5,576 nucleotides of DNA from Methanoregulaceae archaeon (GTDB taxonomy: Archaea > Halobacteriota > Methanomicrobia > Methanomicrobiales > Methanospirillaceae). This document shows positions 1-5,576 of this stretch, one piece after another (the first letter of the stretch is position 1; each line of letters opens with the position of its first letter). Location: assembly GCA_013331215.1 (NCBI GenBank), contig DUGU01000232.1, forward strand, positions 2,082-7,657. The letters are read 5' to 3'. Both the position numbers and the translations under genes were made by a program. The notes under the pieces were generated by a model, which was not told the DNA's origin, did no database searches, and saw only the letters and a program-made list of their open reading frames with translations.

Positions 1-205
1 CCTGCTCGCGGGACGAGCCGCAGCCAAAGTTCGGGCCCGCGACGAGCACGGCACCGGCCAGTTGTCCCGCGATCGACGGATCGAGATCCTCGAACGCGTG
101 CGTCGCCCAGACCGACCGGTCCTTCGTCCGCAGATACCGGCCGGCGATGATCATGTCCGTATCGAGGTCCGGGGGCAGCCGGAGCGCCCGGCCGGTGATC
201 CTCAT
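1..205 (-). CDS. aksE: Homoaconitase small subunit, truncated by the window edge
   Basis: Only the first 68 residues are inside the window; the family is about 160-170 long. Residues 24-27 read YLRT, the flexible loop characteristic of homoaconitase small subunits; isopropylmalate isomerase small subunits carry YLVY-like sequences here. R26 is the residue linked to binding the longer tricarboxylate substrates. FGCGSSREQ (60-68) is the conserved swivelling-domain motif, and DLDTDMIIAGRYL (13-25) is the usual N-terminal segment. The ATG at 205 overlaps the large-subunit stop as ATGA and follows GGAGG (217-213) at seven bases, so the two subunits are probably made in step. The truncation is an artefact of where the window ends. 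The threo-homoisocitrate dehydrogenase gene (aksF), needed for the next step, is not in the window. Confidence 0.9.
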   Translation of the reverse strand, partial: MRITGRALRLPPDLDTDMIIAGRYLRTKDRSVWATHAFEDLDPSIAGQLAGAVLVAGPNFGCGSSREQ

Positions 206-1413
206 ACGGCCCCCTCCGGCGGTGCGATCTCGCCGGCGAGCGCGGACGCGGCCGCCGTCCCGACCGATGCCAGGTAGATCTCGCCGCCGACGCCCATCCG
301 GTTCCGGAAGTTCCGGTTCGCGGTCGAGAGACAGACCTCGCCTTCGCCGATCACCCCCAGGTGCGTACCCAGGCACGGGCCGCAGCCCGGCGGGCCGACC
401 GTGCAGCCGGCCTCGACGATCGTTTCGAGCGCGCCGGAGCGGATCGCATCCGCGAGGACGCGGCGCGACGCGGGGATAACTATTGTTCGGACCCGTACGC
501 GTCGCCCCTTCACCGCCGCCGCGAACCGATCGAGGTCCTCGAGCCGGCCGTTCGTGCAGGTTCCGACGAAGACCTGGTCGATTGAAGTGCCGGCGACCCG
601 GTCCACGGGGCGGGCCGAGTCGACCCGGTGCGGGACCGCGACGAGCGGCTCGATCGCCTCGAGGTCGAACTCGACGACCTCGGCGTAGTCTCCGTCCTCG
701 ATCGCCTGGGGGGCCGCCTCGACCCCGAAGGTCGCCAGGTACTCCCGTGTTGCTCCATCGGCATAGAAAAGCCCGGTCTTCGCGCCGGCCTCGATCGCGA
801 GGTTCGAGCAGGTGAGCCGCCCCGCCATCGAGAGCGTCGCCACCCCCTCGCCCGTGAACTCTATCGCGCGGTAGGTCGCGCCGTCCATGCCAAGGTGCGA
901 GACGTACGCGAGCGCGAGGTCCTTCGCCTCGGCACCCCCTCCGAGCCGGCCCGAGAGCCGGAGGTTCGTCGTCTCGGGAACGCGGAGCCACGTCTCCCCG
1001 GTCGCCCAGATCGCGGCCATGTCGGTCGCGCCGACCCCGGTCGCGAACGCGCCGAACGCGCCGAGGGTGCAGGTGTGCGAGTCGGCGCCGATCACGATAT
1101 CGCCCGGCCGGACTCCTCCCTCGCCCATCAGCTGGTGGCAGATCCCCTCGCCGACGTCGCAGAGCGCGATCCCGCTATCGCTCGCGAACCGCCGGAGCTC
1201 GGCCTGGAGGGTCGCCGTTTCCGAGTTGTTCGCGGGCACGATGTGGTCGAAGACGAGGCGGAGCCGGTCGGCATGCGCGAGCGGCCGGCCGATCAGCCTG
1301 AAGGTCTGGAGTGCGAGCAGGCCAGTGCCGTCCATGGCGTAGGCGCGGTCGACGACCCGGTCGACACAGGCCCCCGCGGGAGCCCCGAGGATTCGCTCGG
1401 AGAGGGTCGCCAT
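202..1413 (-). CDS. aksD: Homoaconitase large subunit (HACN, aconitase family)
   Basis: The 403-residue product is the catalytic large subunit of the homoaconitase/isopropylmalate isomerase family. Together with the small subunit it dehydrates and rehydrates homocitrate and its longer homologues. C286 (GTCTNGR), C344 and C347 (GCGPC) are the three ligands of the [4Fe-4S] cluster. FDHIVPANN (55-63), IGADSHTCTLGAFG (108-121) and NRNF (366-369) are standard active-site segments. The length suits the archaeal family. At residue 27 the sequence reads AMDGT where relatives usually have HDGT, so methionine replaces a His (Gln in aconitase) near the substrate site. The start ATG at 1413 shares its A with the aksA stop and follows GGAGG (1422-1418). 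The stop TGA at 204-202 overlaps the small-subunit ATG as ATGA. The large subunit alone does not discriminate homoaconitase from LeuC; that choice rests on the small subunit's YLRT loop and on aksA. Confidence 0.88.
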   Translation of the reverse strand: MATLSERILGAPAGACVDRVVDRAYAMDGTGLLALQTFRLIGRPLAHADRLRLVFDHIVPANNSETATLQAELRRFASDSGIALCDVGEGICHQLMGEGGVRPGDIVIGADSHTCTLGAFGAFATGVGATDMAAIWATGETWLRVPETTNLRLSGRLGGGAEAKDLALAYVSHLGMDGATYRAIEFTGEGVATLSMAGRLTCSNLAIEAGAKTGLFYADGATREYLATFGVEAAPQAIEDGDYAEVVEFDLEAIEPLVAVPHRVDSARPVDRVAGTSIDQVFVGTCTNGRLEDLDRFAAAVKGRRVRVRTIVIPASRRVLADAIRSGALETIVEAGCTVGPPGCGPCLGTHLGVIGEGEVCLSTANRNFRNRMGVGGEIYLASVGTAAASALAGEIAPPEGAV

Positions 1414-2537
1414 CACCCCTCCTCGCGGACGCGGCGGATCAGGCTCATCAGCACGTCCGGCGTCACGCTGCACTTCTGTTCCCCCCGCTTCTTCACGAGC
1501 TCGAGCACGCGGGAGATCTGCCGCCCGTCGAGCTGGCATCCGAGCGAGCAGACCACGTGCTCGAGCGCCTTCCGTCCCGTGTGCTTGCCGAGCAGGAACC
1601 GACGCTCGGCGCCAACCATCGCGGGGTGGACGTACTCGTAGGTGTCGGGATCCTTGAGCATGGCCGCGATATGGATACCGCTCTCGTGAGCGAAGGCGTG
1701 CTCGCCCACGACGGGGTGGGTCTTGCCCACCGGGATGCCCGAACACCGCGCGACAAGCGCCGAGAGCTCGGGGAGGAGGGTGAGGTCGTAGCGGTCCACG
1801 CCTCCCTTGAGCCGGAGCGCGACGAGCACCTCCTCGAGCCGGGCGTTGCCGGCGCGCTCCCCGATCCCGTTCACGGTCGTGTGGAGCTGGAAGGCGCCGG
1901 CCTCGGCCGCCGTGAGCGTATTCGCCGTGGCGCACCCGAGGTCGTTGTGACAATGGGCGCAGACCGGCACGAGGCTCGCCCCTACCAGCTCGGTCATGAC
2001 CCGGTACATCTCGAGTGGCAGGAGGCAGCCGACCGTGTCCGCGAACGAGACGAGGTCGGCCCCGTGCTCGGCGCCCCGGCGGTACATCTCGTCGAGGAAC
2101 GCGGTCTCGGTCCGCGAGGCGTCCTCGGCGGCGAACCGGACGGCGAGGCCGTGGTCGCGCGCGTAGTCGACCATCCGGAGCGCGTTGTCGAGCACCTCGG
2201 CCCGCGGCCTCCTGTACTTGAGCCGGACGTGGAGCTCGGAGGTCGCGATGAAGATCGAGACCATGTCCACCTCCGCGGCGATCGCGGCGTCGACGTCCTC
2301 CTGCTTTGCGCGGGCAAGGCAGCAGATCCGGGCATCGAGGTCGAGAGCGGTCACGGCCCGGACGCACTCCAGCTCGTAGGCCGAGACGGCGGGAAAGCCC
2401 GCCTCGATGACCTCGATCCCCGTTCGGTCGAGGAGGGTCGCGATCGCGGCCTTCTCCTCGCACGTGAACGAGACGCCCGGGGTCTGCTCGCCGTCCCGGA
2501 GCGTCACGTCGCAGATCTCAACATTCCATGGTTCCAT
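1413..2537 (-). CDS. aksA: Homocitrate synthase AksA (coenzyme B 2-oxoacid elongation)
   Basis: The 374-residue product is a DRE-TIM metallolyase of the homocitrate/isopropylmalate synthase family. It condenses acetyl-CoA with 2-oxoglutarate and then with longer 2-oxoacids, starting the chain extension to 2-oxosuberate. Visible motifs are DVTLRDGEQ (10-18) with metal-ligand D15, the HXH metal pair H195/H197 in [16 protein letters not shown] (224-232), HESGIH (284-289) and [10 protein letters not shown] (317-326). The length fits AksA/NifV-type enzymes; the C-terminal leucine-binding regulatory domain of LeuA and CimA, usual length about 500, is absent, so no leucine feedback is expected. The start is the ATG at 2537, six bases after AAGGAG (2549-2544). 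An upstream in-frame extension to 2621 overlaps well-conserved coding sequence of the gene before and is rejected. The gene overlaps its neighbours by 20 bases upstream and one base (TGATG) downstream. Specificity is inferred mainly from the homoaconitase genes that follow; isopropylmalate or citramalate synthase is less likely. Confidence 0.88.
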   Translation of the reverse strand: MEPWNVEICDVTLRDGEQTPGVSFTCEEKAAIATLLDRTGIEVIEAGFPAVSAYELECVRAVTALDLDARICCLARAKQEDVDAAIAAEVDMVSIFIATSELHVRLKYRRPRAEVLDNALRMVDYARDHGLAVRFAAEDASRTETAFLDEMYRRGAEHGADLVSFADTVGCLLPLEMYRVMTELVGASLVPVCAHCHNDLGCATANTLTAAEAGAFQLHTTVNGIGERAGNARLEEVLVALRLKGGVDRYDLTLLPELSALVARCSGIPVGKTHPVVGEHAFAHESGIHIAAMLKDPDTYEYVHPAMVGAERRFLLGKHTGRKALEHVVCSLGCQLDGRQISRVLELVKKRGEQKCSVTPDVLMSLIRRVREEG

Positions 2538-3789
2538 AACGGGCTCCTTCGGGGCAGTCGCCCCGCACGATGACGGTCGTCGTTCGGTCGAAAGGGGCGA
2601 TCGCCCGGGCGAGCCCCGCATGGTCGGTCGCGTCGAGCACGATCGGAGCGGCCCACGCGAGGTAGGGCTCGACCCCGTGGTGGGGCTGCCGCCCGGTCAT
2701 GGCGAGGCACCGGTTCTCGAGCACGATGCAAAGAAGGGGGGTGCCGTGGGCGTGGGCGTCGATCAGGGCGTTGATTCCGGAGTGGAGAAGGGCGTAGTCG
2801 CCGATCAGCGCGACTCCGGTGCTCGTCGCGGCGACCCCGATCGAGGAGCCGAGGCCGTAGCCTGCGACGCCGTGCGAGAACGGGGGGGCGGTGGCCATCA
2901 GCGCGCACCCGGTGTCGCAGACGGGTATGAGGTTCCGGTCACGGAGCAGGGCGATCACGGGGGCGAAAGGACAGTCCGCGCAGAGCACGCTCCGCCGGCC
3001 CCTACGGGCGTAGGTCTCGGGCTCGCCCGGATCGGCCGGGGGGCGGAGCCCCCGGTGCTCGCGGACGAACGGCCGCCCGAACTCGCGGACTTCGGCCGCT
3101 GTCCCGATACCGGGCGGTGGGGGGTAGACCGTGATCACCCGGGCGTCGCCGTCGGCCGCGCCGACGCCGATAGCACCCCGCCCGGGCCGGTTCAGGCGGG
3201 AGGCGGCGGCCCAGCGGAAGAGGTCGCGGGTGCCCCGGCTCGCACGGGCGGCGCGGCCCTTCATTGTCAGGTCGGCAACCGGGCAGGTTGACGGGTGCGA
3301 TTCCGCGGGCCGGGGGGCCGGTGCGGCATCCGACTCGAGGAGCGCCGGGGTCACGCGCAGGAGGGCGACGCGGGACGCCGCCTCCGAGATACGGAAGGCC
3401 TCCTCGACCGCGTCCGCGACGGCCCTGCCGTCGGGCTCGAGGACCGGGACCTCGGCGAGTTCGCCGTAGTAGCGCGAGTCCTGCGTGTTCTCGGACCAGC
3501 GCGCGGTCACATCGTCCCCGACCACGACCACGACCCCGGCCGAGATGCCGCGGGTCGTGGCCTGGACGAGCGGGTCGGCGCAGGCGTTGAGGCCGACGTG
3601 CTTGACGACGAGCCCCGACCGCCTCCCCGAGAGCGAGTGACCGAGGCAGTTTTCGAGCCCGACCTTCTCGTTCGCGGGGAGGCGGGCGCCGAGGCCTGCG
3701 GCGATTCCCGTCACGGGGTAGCCCGGCACGCCGTACCAGTGGCCGGCCGCCGCCCGGAGCGCCGCCACGAGCGCGGTCTCGGCGTTCAC
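2518..3789 (-). CDS. Thiamine-diphosphate enzyme, short IorA-like (indolepyruvate ferredoxin oxidoreductase alpha-like), no ferredoxin domain
   Basis: This 423-residue protein has both ThDP half-domains in IorA order. The N-terminal pyrimidine-binding half has a likely cofactor-activating glutamate, E46 (KVGLEN), and the IorA-like stretches [12 protein letters not shown] (63-74) and [20 protein letters not shown] (100-119). The C-terminal half has CADCP (270-274), the ThDP/metal motif beginning GDYALLHSG (330-338) and ending at N359, and [10 protein letters not shown] (363-372), close to AMTGHQP of IorA. IorA is about 600 residues and ends in a domain binding two [4Fe-4S] clusters. Here the linker (150-265) is short and proline-rich and the protein stops after the ThDP half, so no ferredoxin module exists. 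No IorB partner is visible. GTG at 3789 is the chosen start: it overlaps the radical SAM stop as GTGA and follows GGAGGG. Downstream it overlaps aksA by 20 bases. A non-oxidative 2-oxoacid decarboxylase, perhaps for 2-oxosuberate, is plausible but unproven. Confidence 0.85.
   Translation of the reverse strand: MNAETALVAALRAAAGHWYGVPGYPVTGIAAGLGARLPANEKVGLENCLGHSLSGRRSGLVVKHVGLNACADPLVQATTRGISAGVVVVVGDDVTARWSENTQDSRYYGELAEVPVLEPDGRAVADAVEEAFRISEAASRVALLRVTPALLESDAAPAPRPAESHPSTCPVADLTMKGRAARASRGTRDLFRWAAASRLNRPGRGAIGVGAADGDARVITVYPPPPGIGTAAEVREFGRPFVREHRGLRPPADPGEPETYARRGRRSVLCADCPFAPVIALLRDRNLIPVCDTGCALMATAPPFSHGVAGYGLGSSIGVAATSTGVALIGDYALLHSGINALIDAHAHGTPLLCIVLENRCLAMTGRQPHHGVEPYLAWAAPIVLDATDHAGLARAIAPFDRTTTVIVRGDCPEGARYGTMEC
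2544..2549 (-). promoter_or_regulatory. Shine-Dalgarno fixing the aksA start
   Basis: AAGGAG sits six bases before the ATG at 2537-2535, inside the 3' end of the IorA-like gene. It supports [10 protein letters not shown] as the N-terminus and argues against starts further upstream. The next ATG, at 2529, is in the frame of the upstream gene. Confidence 0.7.
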
Positions 3790-4754
3790 AGATCCCTCCA
3801 TGCGGCGAGGTCGCACCCCGTGCAGGCGCCGCACATGCTCAGGGCCACGGAGGGGTCGAGCTCTGCCCGCTCGAACGCAGAGCGGAGGTGCCGGGCTGCC
3901 CTGGAGAGCCGCTTCGCGGTCGGGCGAGCTCGTCCCCGGCATCCCGCGACGGGATTGAGCGGCCGGAGTACGGGGACGACGCCGAGGCCGACGAGTCGGT
4001 CGACGCAGGCGTCGAGCTCGTCGTCGGTCTCGCCGAGGCCGACGATCACGTTCGAGAAGACGTGTCCCCGCCCGAAGAGAGGGACCGAGGCGGCGAGCGC
4101 GTTCCAGACCGCCTCGTAGGGAAGGCCCGGGCAGTGCGCGGCGAAGAGCTCGGGAGTGGCCGCCTCGAGGTTGAACTTGACCTCGGTCACGCCGAGCGCA
4201 TGGAGCCGTGCCGGGGTCGTGGGGGCCGGGAAGATCGAGACGCCGATCGGAAGGTCGAAGCGGCGGAGCGCCGCGACGACCCGGCAGACGTATTCCTCCT
4301 CCTCCTCGATCGAGACCGCGACTCCGCTCGTCAGCGCGATCGCGTCGACCGAGTCCGCGATCTCCCCGACGAGATCGACGATCTCCTCGACCGTCTTCCG
4401 CGGGCCCCGGCACTGCGGCACGGGGCAGTACGCACACTCATACACGCACGACTCCGAGACCGTGACGAAGGCCTGGCGGGGGCAGTGAAGGCCCACCGCT
4501 TCGACGCGGCCTTCCATCGTCTCACCATTGCAGGAGAGGGTGGCGCTCCCGTCCGCCCCCACGGTCAGGACGGCCGGGCCGTCCGTTCCGAGTGGAACCC
4601 GAACCCGCCGGCCGCCGCTCGAGAAGAAGACGGCCCCGGCGCCGCCGGCTCCCGGGCCGGCGGTCGACCGGGCCGCTACACCCGGAGGAAGCTTCCCCTC
4701 GATCCGGCACCCGCCTCCGGCGAGCACCTCCGTCTTCAGCTCGGTCCATCCCAT
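3786..4754 (-). CDS. BioB/LipA-like radical SAM protein with C-terminal CX2CX2C motif
   Basis: The product is a 322-residue radical SAM enzyme. C103, C107 and C110 form the CX3CX2C motif (CVYECAYC) that binds the [4Fe-4S] cluster and S-adenosylmethionine. The text around residues 190-270, including FNLEAATPELF, IVGLGETDDEL and LRPLNPVAG, resembles the BioB/LipA/ThiH part of the superfamily. About 95 residues precede the radical SAM core and match nothing I recognise. C91 and C115 flank the core motif. The extreme C-terminus holds C308, C311 and C314 (CGACTGC), which could bind an auxiliary Fe-S cluster or a metal. A run of five glutamates lies at 150-154. The start is the ATG at 4754, ten bases after a weak GAGG (4768-4765); it overlaps mmp11 by 19 bases. 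The stop TGA at 3788-3786 overlaps the next gene's GTG. Substrate unknown; the neighbourhood suggests coenzyme B biosynthesis. It is not Mmp10, the McrA arginine methylase, which is longer and different. Confidence 0.85.
   Translation of the reverse strand: MGWTELKTEVLAGGGCRIEGKLPPGVAARSTAGPGAGGAGAVFFSSGGRRVRVPLGTDGPAVLTVGADGSATLSCNGETMEGRVEAVGLHCPRQAFVTVSESCVYECAYCPVPQCRGPRKTVEEIVDLVGEIADSVDAIALTSGVAVSIEEEEEYVCRVVAALRRFDLPIGVSIFPAPTTPARLHALGVTEVKFNLEAATPELFAAHCPGLPYEAVWNALAASVPLFGRGHVFSNVIVGLGETDDELDACVDRLVGLGVVPVLRPLNPVAGCRGRARPTAKRLSRAARHLRSAFERAELDPSVALSMCGACTGCDLAAWRDL
3794..3799 (-). promoter_or_regulatory. Shine-Dalgarno deciding a GTG start for the IorA-like gene
   Basis: GGAGGG at 3799-3794 lies four bases before the GTG at 3789-3787. 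An in-frame ATG at 3801 overlaps this ribosome site and has no Shine-Dalgarno of its own, since the bases before it read CCTCGCCGC. GTG at 3789 also forms a GTGA overlap with the upstream stop, typical of translational coupling. Confidence 0.75.
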
Positions 4755-5576
4755 AGCGCGAGCGCCTCTTCGTAATTGGTATAAAACGGAATAGCGGCGA
4801 CGGCGCCGACGGCACCCCGCCCGGTGATGCGGAGTTCGAGACAGGGGTCCCGGAGCTGCGTAAGCTCGTCGGGGTCGACCTCGCCGCGCTTCACCCGCTC
4901 CCCGAACAGCCGGAGCGGGGACGGATCGAAACCGGTATAGACGGCCATGCCGGTCTCGTCGGAGAGCGTGTACTCCTCCAGGAGCGACTGGAACCGGTCC
5001 GCGAGCGCGACAGGGTTCCGCGACGCGAACTCCACGACGATGCCTACGCAGTTCTTGGTCCGGAACCGTACCGGGTAGAGCTGGACGATCGTGTGCGAGA
5101 GGTAGACGTCGTCGTCGCTCTCAACAGCCCGGGCGATGTTATGGGCGAGGGTCCAGGTGGCGCCGGCCTCGGGGGTGTCGGTGTCGTCGACACCGATCAG
5201 CACCCGGCGGCGGAGCGGCACCCAGACCGTCGCGCCGGCCCTCTTTCCCCCGCCGCACGGGTCGGCCTCGGCCCTCGCGAGTCCGGCGGCCCGACTCCGC
5301 GAACCGGCCGCCCCGACACCGCCGCCGCCGAGTCCGACGTAGGTGACCGCGAGCTCGTCGCCGCACCGTTCGACTCCGGCGATGCCGGCCGGGAAGCGCG
5401 AGCCCTCGAGGGCGAGGTCGACGGACCCCTCGGAGAGGAGGTAACGGATTGTCGGGCCGACGCAGCGCGCCTCGCGGACGAGCGGGCTCTGCCGGTAATG
5501 ATGGCGGGACCACATCGCGCCGCCGAGGCAGTCGTAGAACTCCACGAGCTCGACCTCGTCGGGCGCGTCTCCCGCG
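4736..5576 (-). CDS. Methanogenesis marker protein 11 (Mmp11), TiaS-kinase-like domain; 5' end outside window
   Basis: This gene matches methanogenesis marker protein 11, a family confined to methanogens and of unproven function. The reading frame stays open to the right edge; 279 residues are visible and probably only a short N-terminus is missing. A GTG at 5545 is a possible start, but the frame upstream of it (ending VELVEFYDCLGGAMW) looks coding, so I treat the gene as partial. Visible residues 80-90 form a glycine-rich stretch (GLGGGGVGAA). GVDDTDT at about 128-134 (near 5194-5174), PVRFRTKN at about 168-175 and GRGAVGAVAAI at about 252-262 resemble, in the same order, motifs of the ATP-dependent kinase domain of TiaS, which makes agmatidine in archaeal tRNA-Ile2. 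The OB-fold and zinc-ribbon parts of TiaS are absent. It ends in TGA at 4738-4736, overlapping the radical SAM gene by 19 bases. Family assignment is firm; a kinase role is inference. Confidence 0.88.
   Translation of the reverse strand, partial: AGDAPDEVELVEFYDCLGGAMWSRHHYRQSPLVREARCVGPTIRYLLSEGSVDLALEGSRFPAGIAGVERCGDELAVTYVGLGGGGVGAAGSRSRAAGLARAEADPCGGGKRAGATVWVPLRRRVLIGVDDTDTPEAGATWTLAHNIARAVESDDDVYLSHTIVQLYPVRFRTKNCVGIVVEFASRNPVALADRFQSLLEEYTLSDETGMAVYTGFDPSPLRLFGERVKRGEVDPDELTQLRDPCLELRITGRGAVGAVAAIPFYTNYEEALALWDGPS
4779..4787 (-). promoter_or_regulatory. Possible internal TATA box upstream of the radical SAM gene (weak)
   Basis: GTTTTATAC on the minus strand lies in a small AT-rich island within the last codons of mmp11 and is centred about 29 bases before the radical SAM ATG at 4754. 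This is close to the spacing expected of an archaeal TATA box driving a nearly leaderless transcript. However, the same bases encode FYTNY of Mmp11 and no clear BRE purine run precedes it. It may be coding chance. Confidence 0.2.

Noticed and set aside
1..1413. LeuCD isopropylmalate isomerase instead of homoaconitase
   Set aside because: The YLRT loop in the small subunit and coupling to an AksA-length homocitrate synthase favour homoaconitase.
628..1641. Long open frame on the plus strand (337 codons), plus other plus-strand frames at 1311-2573, 2407-3291, 3295-4119 and 3888-4775
   Set aside because: All lie antisense to well-conserved enzymes, have Arg/Asp/Gly/Pro-rich compositions typical of GC-rich shadow frames, and show no family motif.
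1414..2463. N-terminal extension of the homoaconitase large subunit frame
   Set aside because: It runs through aksA in another frame, is arginine- and proline-rich without motifs, and the ATG at 1413 has a proper Shine-Dalgarno and the family N-terminus.
2538..2621. Extension of aksA to an upstream start
   Set aside because: The extra 28 residues have no family similarity and overlap the conserved end of the ThDP gene; AAGGAG precedes the ATG at 2537.
4293..4310. Short CTC trinucleotide run as a repeat element
   Set aside because: It encodes five glutamates inside the radical SAM gene; too short and coding to be called a repeat feature.
3790..4437. N-terminal extension of the IorA-like frame
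   Set aside because: It covers the radical SAM core in another frame with shadow-type composition; the GTG at 3789 has a Shine-Dalgarno and coupled overlap.
3786..4754. Methanogenesis marker 10, the McrA arginine methylase
   Set aside because: Length, the CX3CX2C context and the BioB/LipA-like core with a C-terminal CX2CX2C do not match what I know of Mmp10.
1..5576. Terminators, tRNAs, CRISPR arrays or mobile elements
   Set aside because: No intergenic space is available and no cloverleaf, spaced repeats, transposase or terminal repeats were seen.

Overview
The window is a very GC-rich (roughly two-thirds or more by eye), gapless run of six genes, all on the minus strand, so transcription runs from the right edge to the left edge. 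It points to a methanogenic archaeon. The right-most gene is methanogenesis marker protein 11 (Mmp11), found in methanogens. The left half encodes homocitrate synthase (AksA) and both subunits of homoaconitase, which extend 2-oxoglutarate towards 2-oxosuberate, the precursor of the coenzyme B side chain. The GC content and gene style would suit a Methanomicrobiales relative, but I cannot prove the order from this sequence.

Layout in transcription order: (1) mmp11, 5576 to 4736, start outside the window; (2) a BioB/LipA-like radical SAM protein, 4754 to 3786; (3) a short thiamine-diphosphate enzyme related to indolepyruvate ferredoxin oxidoreductase alpha subunit (IorA) but without the ferredoxin domain, 3789 to 2518; (4) aksA, 2537 to 1413; (5) homoaconitase large subunit aksD, 1413 to 202; (6) homoaconitase small subunit aksE, 205 to the left edge, truncated. 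Every junction is an overlap (19, 4, 20, 1 and 4 bases), and most starts have a strong Shine-Dalgarno sequence inside the preceding gene. This indicates one translationally coupled operon. There are no RNA genes, mobile elements, CRISPR arrays or intergenic gaps. The plus strand carries only shadow ORFs.

How they may work together: aksA, aksD and aksE belong to the 2-oxoacid elongation arm of coenzyme B (7-mercaptoheptanoylthreonine phosphate) biosynthesis. The small subunit has the YLRT loop that separates homoaconitase from isopropylmalate isomerase. Later steps, as far as I know without firmly assigned enzymes, are decarboxylation of 2-oxosuberate to 7-oxoheptanoate, sulfur introduction, joining to threonine, and phosphorylation. 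The three unassigned genes have chemistry that could fit three of these: a ThDP enzyme apparently lacking its electron-transfer module (non-oxidative decarboxylase?), a BioB/LipA-like radical SAM enzyme with an extra cysteine motif (sulfur step?), and Mmp11 with a domain like the kinase domain of the tRNA enzyme TiaS (phosphorylation?). The whole operon may therefore be a coenzyme B biosynthesis cluster. That assignment is inference from gene context and family chemistry, not shown by the sequence.
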